Of a stretch of 64,000 nt of DNA, positions 55,838 to 64,000 are shown in pieces. Made by a program: the position numbers and the translations under genes. Origin of the DNA: Fischerella sp. JS2 (GTDB taxonomy: Bacteria > Cyanobacteriota > Cyanobacteriia > Cyanobacteriales > Nostocaceae); assembly GCF_032393985.1 (NCBI RefSeq), contig NZ_CP135918.1:1550001-1614000 (forward strand). The letters run 5' to 3'. The notes below the pieces were generated by a model. It was not told where the DNA came from, did no database searches, and worked only from the letters and a program-made list of their open reading frames with translations. How positions within the stretch are numbered: position 1 is the first letter of the stretch; every line of letters starts with the position of its first letter.

Positions 55838-56029
55838 TAGATAAATATTTTTTAAGTTTTATCGACTTTTATTATCTTATCTATTTTCTTTAAATACCGT
55901 CTAGGAGGAGCATTTAGCAGTCAAAATTTGTTGAAATCACAGAGAAATTACAGATGAATGTGTAAAATTTAGTAATTAAAATTTCTAAGCTATTTATTTT
56001 TTAAATAAGATCATTTGAATATTGAATTT

Positions 56030-57253
56030 TTATTTTTCTAGTGCTAATACAGCATTTTGACCTCCAAATCCAAAGCTGAAACACAACACCCGTTGAACTT
56101 TGGTTTTACGTGCCTCTTTTACGAGATTTAAATCAAATTCTGGCTGTTTTAACCCTGTACATGGCGGTAGTATTTGTTGCTGTAACGCCATGAGACAAAA
56201 AGCCACACCCAAGGCTCCCGACGCTCCGATAGTATGTCCTGTAGCTCCTTTGGTTGAACTCACTGGTACGCTTTGAGGAAATAAGTTTTGTATTAATTTA
56301 CTCTCAATTTGATCGTTGATTTGTGTAGCTGTACCATGAGCATGGATATAATCAATATCCTTTGGTGTGAGGTGACTACGTTCCAAACATTGTTTAATGG
56401 CTGCGATCGCACTCTTGCCTTCTGGTTCTGGGGTATTGGGATGATATGCATCCGTTGTTAAGCCAAAACCGAGTATCTTTCCATACACCTTTGCTTGGCG
56501 CTGCTTGGCTGACTCTGCCGATTCCAGGATGAACATTGCTCCCCCTTCTCCTAAAACTAAGCCTTCACGGTGCAAATCAAAGGGATATGACCCAGTTTTT
56601 GCCAAAGCACCCATATTTTGAAAGCCAGTCAAAGTCAGAGGCGTGATTGCTGCTTCTGTTCCTCCTGTCATCACTTGCTGACATTGTCCAGATTGAATGA
56701 GGAATGTAGCTTGAGCGATCGCCCAAATACTAGTAGCACAGGCTGCCATCGGTGCTAAAACAATCCCAGTCGCACCAATTTGTCTTGCAGCAGCGATCGC
56801 ATTCATATGTGGTAGAGTGTCGAGCCAACAAGAGTAGGCGGGGTGTGAGGAGTATGAGGGGTATGGGGGGAAAATATTTATCTCACTCCCCCTACTCCTC
56901 ATACTTCCCCTACTTCTCACACTCCCCCCACTTTCTACCTCCAGATACATCCACTTCGCCATTTCTTCCCAGGCTGCTTGATGGCTGCGACTCGAACCAA
57001 TGACAACGCCACAATTTGGTACAGGAGAAACTAATCCAGCATCTTGTAATACAGAAGCAACCAGCTGTTGAGTCAGTACTCTTACCTGTGCTGGTTGCTT
57101 GTCAATTAACCCAAGAGGATGAGGTTCTAATTCTAGAAACGGTTGATAGATGTGAATACCGGATTTACCAGCAAGTAATTGCTGCCAGCTATCTGCTAGG
57201 CTTTTGCCCAGGGCAGAAACTAGACTAATACCAGTAACAACGACTTCTACCAA
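56030..57253 (-). CDS. Beta-ketoacyl-ACP synthase (KAS II-like), with in-frame repeat insertion
   Basis: 407 residues. Catalytic Cys in APMAACATSIWAI (about 173), His in YIHAHGTATQIND (about 305) and His in KGATGHTIGASGA (about 343). It condenses acyl-ACP with malonyl-ACP; the short N-terminus and divergence from FabF suggest a specialised acyl or polyketide role. Residues about 106-141 are foreign to the family and encoded by an A/G-rich then T/C-rich repeat tract. The start is TTG at 57253. Confidence 0.9.
   Translation of the reverse strand: MVEVVVTGISLVSALGKSLADSWQQLLAGKSGIHIYQPFLELEPHPLGLIDKQPAQVRVLTQQLVASVLQDAGLVSPVPNCGVVIGSSRSHQAAWEEMAKWMYLEVESGGSVRSRGSMRSRGSEINIFPPYPSYSSHPAYSCWLDTLPHMNAIAAARQIGATGIVLAPMAACATSIWAIAQATFLIQSGQCQQVMTGGTEAAITPLTLTGFQNMGALAKTGSYPFDLHREGLVLGEGGAMFILESAESAKQRQAKVYGKILGFGLTTDAYHPNTPEPEGKSAIAAIKQCLERSHLTPKDIDYIHAHGTATQINDQIESKLIQNLFPQSVPVSSTKGATGHTIGASGALGVAFCLMALQQQILPPCTGLKQPEFDLNLVKEARKTKVQRVLCFSFGFGGQNAVLALEK
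56831..56938. repeat. G-rich/C-rich repeat element inserted in frame in the ketosynthase gene
   Basis: 108 bases (36 codons) with GTGTGAGGAGTATGAGGGG on one side and CCCCTACTCCTCATACTTCC on the other, an imperfect inverted pair. Close relatives are at 33281-33400 and 14690-14745. It keeps the reading frame, and the core catalytic regions on both sides are intact. Confidence 0.75.
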
Positions 57254-57265
57254 GTTTGAATAACT

Positions 57266-57300
57266 GTTGGTTGGTGGTTGGTGGTTGGTGGTTGGTGGTT
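57266..57300. repeat. GGTGGTT heptamer tandem repeat, 5 units
   Basis: One GTTGGTT followed by four GGTGGTT units, just upstream of the ketosynthase start. Confidence 0.85.
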
Positions 57301-57325
57301 CGAGTATTTATCAACCAACTAACAA

Positions 57326-58144
57326 CTAATTCTTGTTTTTCAAATTTTCTGCGCCTTGGGTAACTTTAGCCGAGTCGATGCGATCGCCTTGTTGAATTTT
57401 GTTCACTACATCCATGCCCTCTGTAACGTAGCCAAACACAGCGTAGTTACCATCTAGAAAACCTAAATCAGCTAAAGCAAAGTAAAACTGTGAGGAAGCA
57501 GAATCGGGCATTTGCGATCGCGCCATTGCGACTGCACCAAGTTTATGTGTCAACACGGGTGGTTGATTTATGCGAGCTGTTTCCAATGTTTTGCCATAGA
57601 TGGGGGCTTCTGCTCCTTGCGGCTTAATTTCTAGGGGAATATAGCGTTCACTACCTGTTTTCGGATCAATAAAACCGCCTGTTCCTAACCTATTGATTGA
57701 AACTTTTGGGTCTTTGCTTTGGGGGTCACCACCTTGAGCGACAAAAGGAGCTTGTGGTGGATTACTCTGAGGTCCTATGACTCGATGGAAAACTAAACCA
57801 TCATATACGCCCCGTTGTACTAAGTCTACAAAGTTACCAGCAGTAATGGGGGCATTAGTACCGTCTACTTCAATAGTAATTGGTGAACCTTTGACAGTCA
57901 TTACTACGGTAGCTTTGCCTTCAAGTCTTGGTAAATCTTTCATTCCAGGGATCGCCTCTTGTGTAGCTTCAAATACAGATTTTGCCTCTGTAGTTGTTTC
58001 TTGAGTTGCGTTAGTGCTTGCTTCCGTGGCCGTTGGTGAAGGAGATGAAGTTTCAGAAGATACTTGTTGTGTAGAACACCCACCCACCAGCAAGACACTG
58101 ACAATCACAAATACAACTAAAAACTCGGAAAATTTTAACCGCAT
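57326..58144 (-). CDS. Cyclophilin-type peptidyl-prolyl isomerase, lipoprotein
   Basis: 272 residues. Signal peptide with lipobox LVGGC (Cys about 23), then a Ser/Thr-rich linker, then the cyclophilin domain: [48 protein letters not shown] and [15 protein letters not shown]. Expected in the periplasm or thylakoid lumen as a membrane-anchored foldase. The stop is 72 bases before the ketosynthase start, on the same strand. Confidence 0.93.
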   Translation of the reverse strand: MRLKFSEFLVVFVIVSVLLVGGCSTQQVSSETSSPSPTATEASTNATQETTTEAKSVFEATQEAIPGMKDLPRLEGKATVVMTVKGSPITIEVDGTNAPITAGNFVDLVQRGVYDGLVFHRVIGPQSNPPQAPFVAQGGDPQSKDPKVSINRLGTGGFIDPKTGSERYIPLEIKPQGAEAPIYGKTLETARINQPPVLTHKLGAVAMARSQMPDSASSQFYFALADLGFLDGNYAVFGYVTEGMDVVNKIQQGDRIDSAKVTQGAENLKNKN

Positions 58145-58204
58145 TAGCCAGTTCTATAGACTCAACCAGTGTATCTTAGCTTCTGATTGCGAGGATGGGT
58201 AATG

Positions 58205-58262
58205 TTTTGAAGGCAGAAGGAAGAAGGCAGAAGGCAGAAGGCAGAAGGCACTAGGGCAGAAG
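58205..58262. repeat. GCAGAAG-type heptamer STRR
   Basis: Tandem AGGCAGA units ending in CACTAGGGCAGAAG, as at 17224-17290. Located upstream of the cyclophilin and downstream of ycf4. Confidence 0.8.
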
Positions 58263-58339
58263 TAAAAATCATCTGTTGGCGATCATAGCCTGTATATGTA
58301 TAAAAGATATTATTTTCTTACACCCCTATACCCTATCTC

Positions 58340-58909
58340 TTACAAACCTTCTAAAGGAACTCCCAGAAATTTAGCTAACTCTGCTCCCTGAATTTCTATG
58401 TCTTTTAAAGGCATCGGTTGACCAACCCTTGTTAAGGGAATATCTCGACGACCTTTAACACGTAAATAGAGAGTACGGCGAGGATTGAGACCTTCTTTAA
58501 TCTGTAGTTTTACAGATTGTATATCTTTGGTGTTCAGGTCAATTTCAATACGACGGTTTTTGCCAGGAAAACCCCAACGGAAGATTTTAGCTTTGCCAGT
58601 TTCCCGGTCAAACTCGTTGTATCCGCCACCTACATCCAATAAAATTACTGACCACAGATACAAGGCCAGGAGTAGACCAGCTACACCGTAAAATCCCATT
58701 ACTAATCCTTGTGGGACAAAAATCAGTTGAGTGGGGTCGGTAACTATGAGTAAATTAACACGCAGGTAACTAGATAGCGCCGCTAAGAAAAAGCCTGTGG
58801 CGCCTAAAGTCACAACACTTGCCCACCAGTAGTTACTCAACCGACGTGAACCGAGAACCTTTTGATGTAAGACGCGTTCGTCTTTGTTGATGGTTGTTGA
58901 TGTCGTCAT
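58340..58909 (-). CDS. ycf4: Photosystem I assembly protein Ycf4
   Basis: 189 residues with two membrane segments (about 25-45, 65-90). Conserved motifs: LGSRRLSNYWWA, FVPQGLVMGFYGVAGLLLA, NEFDRETGKAKIFRWGFPGKNRR, and QSVKLQIKEGLNPRR. It acts as a scaffold for PSI assembly in the thylakoid. It is divergent from psbD. Confidence 0.97.
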   Translation of the reverse strand: MTTSTTINKDERVLHQKVLGSRRLSNYWWASVVTLGATGFFLAALSSYLRVNLLIVTDPTQLIFVPQGLVMGFYGVAGLLLALYLWSVILLDVGGGYNEFDRETGKAKIFRWGFPGKNRRIEIDLNTKDIQSVKLQIKEGLNPRRTLYLRVKGRRDIPLTRVGQPMPLKDIEIQGAELAKFLGVPLEGL

Positions 58910-59305
58910 GGAACTACCTTGGCGATTGATAAATTCCCTCTAAAAGTCTGCCACTGTCTATGGATCTATTGCAAGTTTCTTTTAAGATTTCTGAGAAAAG
59001 TTATGTCAGATTGTAAAATTTCTGATATTGATAATATTTAATAGGTCTGTGCTAAATACCTGATTTGCGTATGTAAATCAGGCACAAACCAAGATAAATA
59101 TGGTAAGTTAAGAAGCATTAAGCAATTGCTAGCTAAATTTACAGCTGGCATTGTAGTTTAATGACACAACCCTGAGAAAACCTGACTGATTCAGCAGTAG
59201 TTTCTCATAAAATTCAGATGCATAACAGCATCTCGTGTTAGTGTCAAAAAAACGTTAATTCCTCAATAACGTTGCAATTTTAGTAAAAAAGAGGATTTTA
59301 GTTCG
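58910..59305 (+). promoter_or_regulatory. psbD: psbD-ycf4 intergenic region with the psbD leader
   Basis: About 395 bases without a gene. The final 35 (GAGGATTTTAGTTCG) give a ribosome-binding site for psbD. Strong light-regulated promoters precede psbD in cyanobacteria, but I could not locate -35/-10 boxes with confidence. Confidence 0.4.
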
Positions 59306-60361
59306 ATGACCATCGCAATCGGACGTAGTACTACCAGAGGGTGGTTTGACGTTCTCGACGACTGGTTGAAGCGCGATCGCTTCGTATTCGTAGGATGGTC
59401 TGGTTTATTGCTATTCCCTTGTGCGTACCTAGCACTGGGGGGATGGCTGACCGGTACAACCTTCGTCACCAGTTGGTACACCCACGGCTTAGCATCTTCT
59501 TACTTAGAAGGCTGTAACTTCTTAACAGTAGCAGTATCAACACCAGCAGACGCAATGGGACACTCATTGCTGCTGTTGTGGGGTCCAGAAGCGCAAGGAG
59601 ACTTCACGCGTTGGTGTCAATTGGGTGGATTGTGGACATTCGTAGCGCTGCACGGAGCATTTGGATTGATAGGCTTTATGCTGCGTCAATTTGAAATTGC
59701 TCGGTTAGTGGGAATTCGTCCTTACAACGCCATAGCCTTTTCTGCTCCCATCGCGGTATTCGTATCTGTATTCTTGATGTACCCATTGGGACAGTCGAGT
59801 TGGTTCTTTGCACCCAGCTTTGGAGTCGCAGCAATCTTCCGTTTCTTACTGTTCTTACAAGGATTCCACAACTGGACACTCAACCCGTTCCACATGATGG
59901 GAGTAGCGGGTGTATTGGGTGGTGCGCTGTTGTGTGCAATTCACGGTGCAACAGTAGAAAACACGCTGTTTGAAGATGGTGAAGGGGCAAACACCTTCCG
60001 TGCTTTCAACCCCACCCAAGCAGAAGAAACCTACTCAATGGTGACAGCAAACCGTTTCTGGTCTCAGATTTTCGGGATTGCTTTCTCCAACAAGCGCTGG
60101 TTACACTTCTTCATGTTGTTTGTGCCAGTGACTGGTTTATGGATGAGTGCGATCGGCATCGTTGGCTTGGCGTTGAACCTGCGGGCTTACGACTTCGTTT
60201 CTCAAGAACTACGGGCTGCTGAAGACCCCGAATTTGAAACCTTCTATACCAAAAACATTTTGCTGAACGAGGGTATCCGTGCTTGGATGGCTCCTCAAGA
60301 TCAGCCACACGAGAAATTTGTATTCCCTGAGGAGGTATTACCTCGTGGTAACGCTCTCTAG
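59306..60361 (+). CDS. psbD: Photosystem II D2 protein
   Basis: 351 residues with five membrane helices. The reaction-centre polypeptide binds P680 chlorophyll, pheophytin, QA and iron. Conserved: [53 protein letters not shown] and [20 protein letters not shown] with the QA/iron His. The ATG at 59306 gives the normal N-terminus. It overlaps psbC by 17 bases. Confidence 0.98.
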   Translation: MTIAIGRSTTRGWFDVLDDWLKRDRFVFVGWSGLLLFPCAYLALGGWLTGTTFVTSWYTHGLASSYLEGCNFLTVAVSTPADAMGHSLLLLWGPEAQGDFTRWCQLGGLWTFVALHGAFGLIGFMLRQFEIARLVGIRPYNAIAFSAPIAVFVSVFLMYPLGQSSWFFAPSFGVAAIFRFLLFLQGFHNWTLNPFHMMGVAGVLGGALLCAIHGATVENTLFEDGEGANTFRAFNPTQAEETYSMVTANRFWSQIFGIAFSNKRWLHFFMLFVPVTGLWMSAIGIVGLALNLRAYDFVSQELRAAEDPEFETFYTKNILLNEGIRAWMAPQDQPHEKFVFPEEVLPRGNAL

Positions 60362-61730
60362 ACCTGGCGTTTTGGGAGCCGGACGTGACCAAGATTCCAC
60401 CGGATTTGCCTGGTGGGCTGGTAACGCCCGTCTCATTAACCTCTCCGGTAAACTACTGGGCGCACACGTCGCCCACGCCGGTTTGATCGTCTTCTGGGCT
60501 GGTGCAATGACCTTATTTGAGGTCGCTCACTTTGTTCCCGAAAAGCCCTTATACGAACAGGGCTTAATCCTGCTACCCCACTTGGCAACTTTAGGATGGG
60601 GAGTTGGTGCTGGTGGTGAAGTTGTAGACACCTATCCCTACTTTGTCATCGGTGTACTACACCTGATCTCCTCTGCCGTCCTGGGTTTTGGTGGAATTTA
60701 CCACGCCATCCGTGGTCCAGAAGTCTTAGAAGAGTACTCCTCTTTCTTTGGCTACGACTGGAAAGACAAGAACAAGATGACCAACATCATCGGCTTCCAC
60801 CTGATCATTTTGGGAATTGGCGCCTTTTTGTTGGTACTAAAGGCAATGTTCTTCGGCGGTGTCTACGACACTTGGGCGCCTGGTGGTGGTGATGTACGTG
60901 TGATTACCAACCCCACATTGAACCCAGCTGTGATCTTTGGTTATCTGCTTAAGTCTCCCTTTGGTGGCGACGGCTGGATTGTTGGTGTCGACAACATGGA
61001 AGACATCATCGGTGGTCACATCTGGGTTGGTTTAATCTGTATTTTTGGTGGTATTTTCCACATTCTCACCAAGCCTTTTGGTTGGGCACGTCGTGCTTTC
61101 ATCTGGTCTGGTGAAGCTTATCTTTCCTACAGCTTGGGGGCTTTGTCCTTAATGGGCTTTATTGCTTCTTGCTTTGTTTGGTTCAACAACACCGCTTATC
61201 CTAGCGAGTTCTACGGCCCAACCAACGCTGAAGCTTCTCAAGCTCAATCTTTCATCTTCTTGGTTCGTGACCAAAAACTTGGTGCTAACGTTGCATCCGC
61301 TCAAGGTCCTACCGGTCTTGGTAAATACTTGATGCGCTCTCCTTCTGGTGAAATCATCTTTGGTGGTGAAACCATGCGCTTCTGGGATTTCCGTGGCCCT
61401 TGGTTAGAGCCTCTGCGTGGACCTAATGGTTTGGATCTCGACAAGATCAAGAACGACGTACAGCCTTGGCAAATTCGTCGTGCGTCTGAGTACATGACCC
61501 ACGCTCCCAACGGTTCTCTTAACTCTGTGGGTGGAGTTATTACTGAGCCTAACTCTTTCAACTATGTCAACCCCCGCGCTTGGTTGGCAACTTCTCACTT
61601 CGTATTAGCTTTCTTCTTCCTAGTAGGTCACTTGTGGCACGCTGGTCGCGCTCGTGCTGCTGCTGGTGGTTTCGAGAAAGGTATTGACCGTGAAACTGAA
61701 CCAGTATTGTTCATGAAAGACCTCGACTAG
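60345..61730 (+). CDS. psbC: Photosystem II CP43 protein
   Basis: 461 residues, six membrane helices; inner antenna that binds chlorophyll a and a Mn-cluster ligand (large lumenal loop includes [13 protein letters not shown]). Starts at GTG 60345 inside psbD, with GAGGAGGT 8 bases upstream; the track-length frame from 60279 is too long. The psbD-psbC overlap of 17 bases is the conserved cyanobacterial/chloroplast arrangement. Confidence 0.98.
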   Translation: MVTLSRPGVLGAGRDQDSTGFAWWAGNARLINLSGKLLGAHVAHAGLIVFWAGAMTLFEVAHFVPEKPLYEQGLILLPHLATLGWGVGAGGEVVDTYPYFVIGVLHLISSAVLGFGGIYHAIRGPEVLEEYSSFFGYDWKDKNKMTNIIGFHLIILGIGAFLLVLKAMFFGGVYDTWAPGGGDVRVITNPTLNPAVIFGYLLKSPFGGDGWIVGVDNMEDIIGGHIWVGLICIFGGIFHILTKPFGWARRAFIWSGEAYLSYSLGALSLMGFIASCFVWFNNTAYPSEFYGPTNAEASQAQSFIFLVRDQKLGANVASAQGPTGLGKYLMRSPSGEIIFGGETMRFWDFRGPWLEPLRGPNGLDLDKIKNDVQPWQIRRASEYMTHAPNGSLNSVGGVITEPNSFNYVNPRAWLATSHFVLAFFFLVGHLWHAGRARAAAGGFEKGIDRETEPVLFMKDLD

Positions 61731-61767
61731 GTTTTAAAGTTTCATCACTGACAATCAATAGCTAAAG

Positions 61768-61795
61768 GCTCCTGTGTCAAAGCAGGAGCTTTTTC
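61768..61795 (+). terminator. Rho-independent terminator after psbC
   Basis: Perfect 7-base arms GCTCCTG and CAGGAGC with an 8-base loop, followed by TTTTTC, 38 bases after the psbC stop. Confidence 0.9.
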
Positions 61796-62022
61796 ATTAT
61801 TTACACTAATAAATACTAAAATACACACCCATAAATCTGTGTCCATCTGTGTGCATCGGTGTCCATCTGTGTTCAATTTCTAAAACATTATTTTAGTCAA
61901 ATCCATCACTCACATTAAGCATGAAATACTAGAAAAAAACCAACTATCATCAATTACCGATTACCCATTACCAATTAACGACTCAACAAACAATACGAGT
62001 TTTCAAGCGGATATAATATTAC

Positions 62023-63798
62023 TTATTTCTTAAAATATCTACGCTTGTAACGGTCTTGATATTTTGCAATATATTCAACATTCTGTCGCTCTATTTCTGA
62101 TAATAAGTTAGCAGGAAATTCCTGTGGTGAATACGTGGGACGATACCACGGCTGACTATCAAAATATTTTTGCAAGCCGGGAGTGTCAAAACGACGACCG
62201 TGACGCGCAAAAATAGAATTTCGCATAATATCCAACTCAAATCCATCTTTTGCATCTAAATCTGAGTCTGTTACGAGTCTTTCAGAAAGCCAGGAATAAT
62301 CTTTGACAATGGTAGTAGCAACTGATGGTGTTGATGGAGTAGAAATTTCCTTGAAATACAACCTGTCTGGTGATGTATTTGCATCTTGACTGGCGAAAGC
62401 ACAATAGGCTTGGGTATTGTCTTGTCCGTAAGTTTTCAGCAGGTTAATGCAACTGTTGCGATCGCTAAACTTGCCTACATAAACTTCAAATAATTCTTGT
62501 CCTGACAAATTTGGGTATTCTGGTATCCAAAACATTCCCGCTTGGGAATAACCTGCTGAGTGTAAAGCTTGCACTTGCTTAGCAGCTGTTTGTGAATTTG
62601 GGTAAGCAGAATCTGCTAGGAAATAAAAAGAACTGGGAGCAGTGGTAGGATTTGACTCTTTTTGAGGTTGAGGAGTTTTATTTATAGATGAACTAGAAGG
62701 TGATAAGGAAGCCTTATTTTCTTCTGCAACTTGAGATTTAGAGATTTGCGGAGTCTGTGAAGTTACTAGTGGCTTTTCTAAAGACGGTTGAAAAGACTTT
62801 GTGAATGCCCAACCAATAATCACAGATGCACCGATGAAACCGCCTGCGATCGCACTGGCCATCAAGATACTATTGCGGCTATTACCTTTATGCTTGGGTG
62901 GTGTATCTAAATTGATAGTTGGAGGTGGTGGAGATGGCGTTGGTGGTTGAGTCAGCACAGGTACTGTAGGCGGAATTGGACTTACTACACCCTGTAAAGC
63001 ATCTAGCATTTCTTTGGCACTAGCAAAGCGATCACGGGGATGATACTGTATTGCTTGATCAATTACTGACTTTAGTGTGGGGCCAATATTTACAGCGTGA
63101 TTGTGCCAAATAATTTCTCCGGTGCGTGGGTCTGTTTCTAGTTCTTGGGGTTGTCTGCCTGTGAGCAAGTAAATAGCCGTTACGCCTAAACTGTATAAAT
63201 CACTAGAATAAACAGGTCTACCTGCTGCTTGTTCACTGGGCATATATCCTGGTGTACCAATCACAATCGAACTAGTAGGACTACCGTGAGAATTCAACAC
63301 CGTTCCCATCGATTCCCGTACTGCACCAAAATCTATTAGCACAGGTTTGCGATCGCGATGACGCAAAATAATATTGTCCGGTTTGATATCGCGGTGAACA
63401 ATCTGTCGGGAATGTACGTACTCTAAAACTGGCAACAAATGTACTAATATATCCCGGACAGCACCTTCACTAAATAAGCCCTGCTCTTTGAGCTTAGAAG
63501 TTAACGTATCACCTTCAATCCACTCTTGGACTAAGTAAAATTGACTATCTAACTGAAAATAAGCATACAGTGTGGGAATCTGGTCACTAGAACCACCCAA
63601 GTCTTCCAAAATAGCTGCTTCCCGTTGAAACCGCTCTTGTACAAGTTGGTAAATCTGGGGATTGTTCTGAATGGGTTTGAGTTGTTTAATTACACAACAA
63701 CGGTGGGAGGGCATTTGAGTATCTTCCGCTAAGAAAGTCTCACCAAATCCACCGCTTCCCAAACTCTTAAGAACTTGATAGCGGTTATTGAGCAGCAT
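62023..63798 (-). CDS. Ser/Thr protein kinase with membrane anchor and C-terminal YARHG domain
   Basis: 591 residues. Hanks-type kinase domain (about 1-275): GSGGFGETFLA, catalytic IVHRDIKPDNII (about 136), LIDFGAV and GTPGYMPSEQ. A Pro/Thr-rich linker, one membrane helix (about 308-330), a Ser/Gln-rich stretch, a SPOR-like region (YAYFLADSAYPNSQTAAKQV... ELFEVYVGKF), then YARHG (RNSIFARHGRRF...YFDSQPWYRP, about 515-575) outside. The arrangement suggests the extracellular part senses envelope state. Monocistronic. Confidence 0.9.
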   Translation of the reverse strand: MLLNNRYQVLKSLGSGGFGETFLAEDTQMPSHRCCVIKQLKPIQNNPQIYQLVQERFQREAAILEDLGGSSDQIPTLYAYFQLDSQFYLVQEWIEGDTLTSKLKEQGLFSEGAVRDILVHLLPVLEYVHSRQIVHRDIKPDNIILRHRDRKPVLIDFGAVRESMGTVLNSHGSPTSSIVIGTPGYMPSEQAAGRPVYSSDLYSLGVTAIYLLTGRQPQELETDPRTGEIIWHNHAVNIGPTLKSVIDQAIQYHPRDRFASAKEMLDALQGVVSPIPPTVPVLTQPPTPSPPPPTINLDTPPKHKGNSRNSILMASAIAGGFIGASVIIGWAFTKSFQPSLEKPLVTSQTPQISKSQVAEENKASLSPSSSSINKTPQPQKESNPTTAPSSFYFLADSAYPNSQTAAKQVQALHSAGYSQAGMFWIPEYPNLSGQELFEVYVGKFSDRNSCINLLKTYGQDNTQAYCAFASQDANTSPDRLYFKEISTPSTPSVATTIVKDYSWLSERLVTDSDLDAKDGFELDIMRNSIFARHGRRFDTPGLQKYFDSQPWYRPTYSPQEFPANLLSEIERQNVEYIAKYQDRYKRRYFKK

Positions 63799-64000
63799 GT
63801 GCTTGACATCCTTTTGCTGTCAAATTAAAAACAACGCAAAGCGCTATTTCCCATTATGCTTCCAAGTATAAAACTTGGCTGATGTCAAGTCTACCAAATT
63901 ATTCAGTACTCATAAAAACCTTCCCCTAATATCCGGAGAGAGTTGTGTTTTTAACAGCAATACCACCTTCTAGTCATTCTCTTACAAACATGCTACCAAC

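Overview
The window is chromosomal DNA from a filamentous, heterocyst-type cyanobacterium (order Nostocales or close). The evidence is psbD/psbC, ycf4, petL, ccmK3/ccmK4, a chloroplast-type cytochrome c assembly gene, an apparent hetZ-patU pair, many GCGATCGC (HIP1) sites, and intergenic regions full of the heptamer and hairpin repeats typical of these genomes. I could not assign a genus. No rRNA, tRNA or CRISPR array was seen.

Layout. 1-3.4 kb: end of a coiled-coil gene, tilS, a KGK-domain protein and a System II cytochrome c assembly gene. 3.9-9.3 kb: carboxysome shell genes ccmK3-ccmK4, an ~880 bp leader, a HetZ-family regulator with a PatU-like gene, and a Crp-type regulator. 9.4-20.4 kb: M61 peptidase, an FHA-PAS-GAF-GGDEF-EAL protein with an XRE partner, rubredoxin (too short for routine ORF calling), an HI0933-type flavoprotein, a ComB-family phosphatase, a BlaI/M56 pair and a DUF421 protein. 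20.8-21.9 kb: an IS630 element with a frameshifted transposase. 22.0-26.6 kb: a same-strand cluster of transketolase, YbhB/PEBP, erythromycin-esterase-like protein and phosphoribosyltransferase. 27.7-37.7 kb: DUF2459, lipid kinase, ExoD, aroB, Cu/Zn SOD, petL (31 aa), bioB, pentapeptide protein, GNAT and SelO.

38.1-43.4 kb reads as a foreign, more GC-rich island. It holds an AraC regulator, an NAD(P)-binding protein and a DUF1772 membrane protein, then a remnant of a small gene, a complete group II intron encoding a maturase without an endonuclease domain, and a membrane-protein gene flanked by two sequences resembling integron attC sites. The intron lies on the strand opposite the cassette gene and cuts the upstream attC-like site, the arrangement known for class C-attC group II introns. 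No integrase gene is visible. This is the most unusual structure in the window.

43.7-64 kb: a toxin-antitoxin pair with a frameshifted toxin, minCDE, a secreted subtilase, a DUF1537 kinase, glutamate dehydrogenase, a carotenoid oxygenase, a folate/biopterin-type transporter, a ketosynthase carrying an in-frame repeat insertion, a lipoprotein cyclophilin, ycf4, psbD-psbC with a terminator, and a Ser/Thr kinase with a YARHG domain.

Intergenic DNA repeatedly carries the same elements: TTAGTGG and CTTCTGC heptamer tracts, a 30-bp hairpin present four times (once with its loop inverted relative to its flanks), a ~95-bp dispersed repeat in two inverted copies, and low-complexity tracts that have also entered coding sequence.
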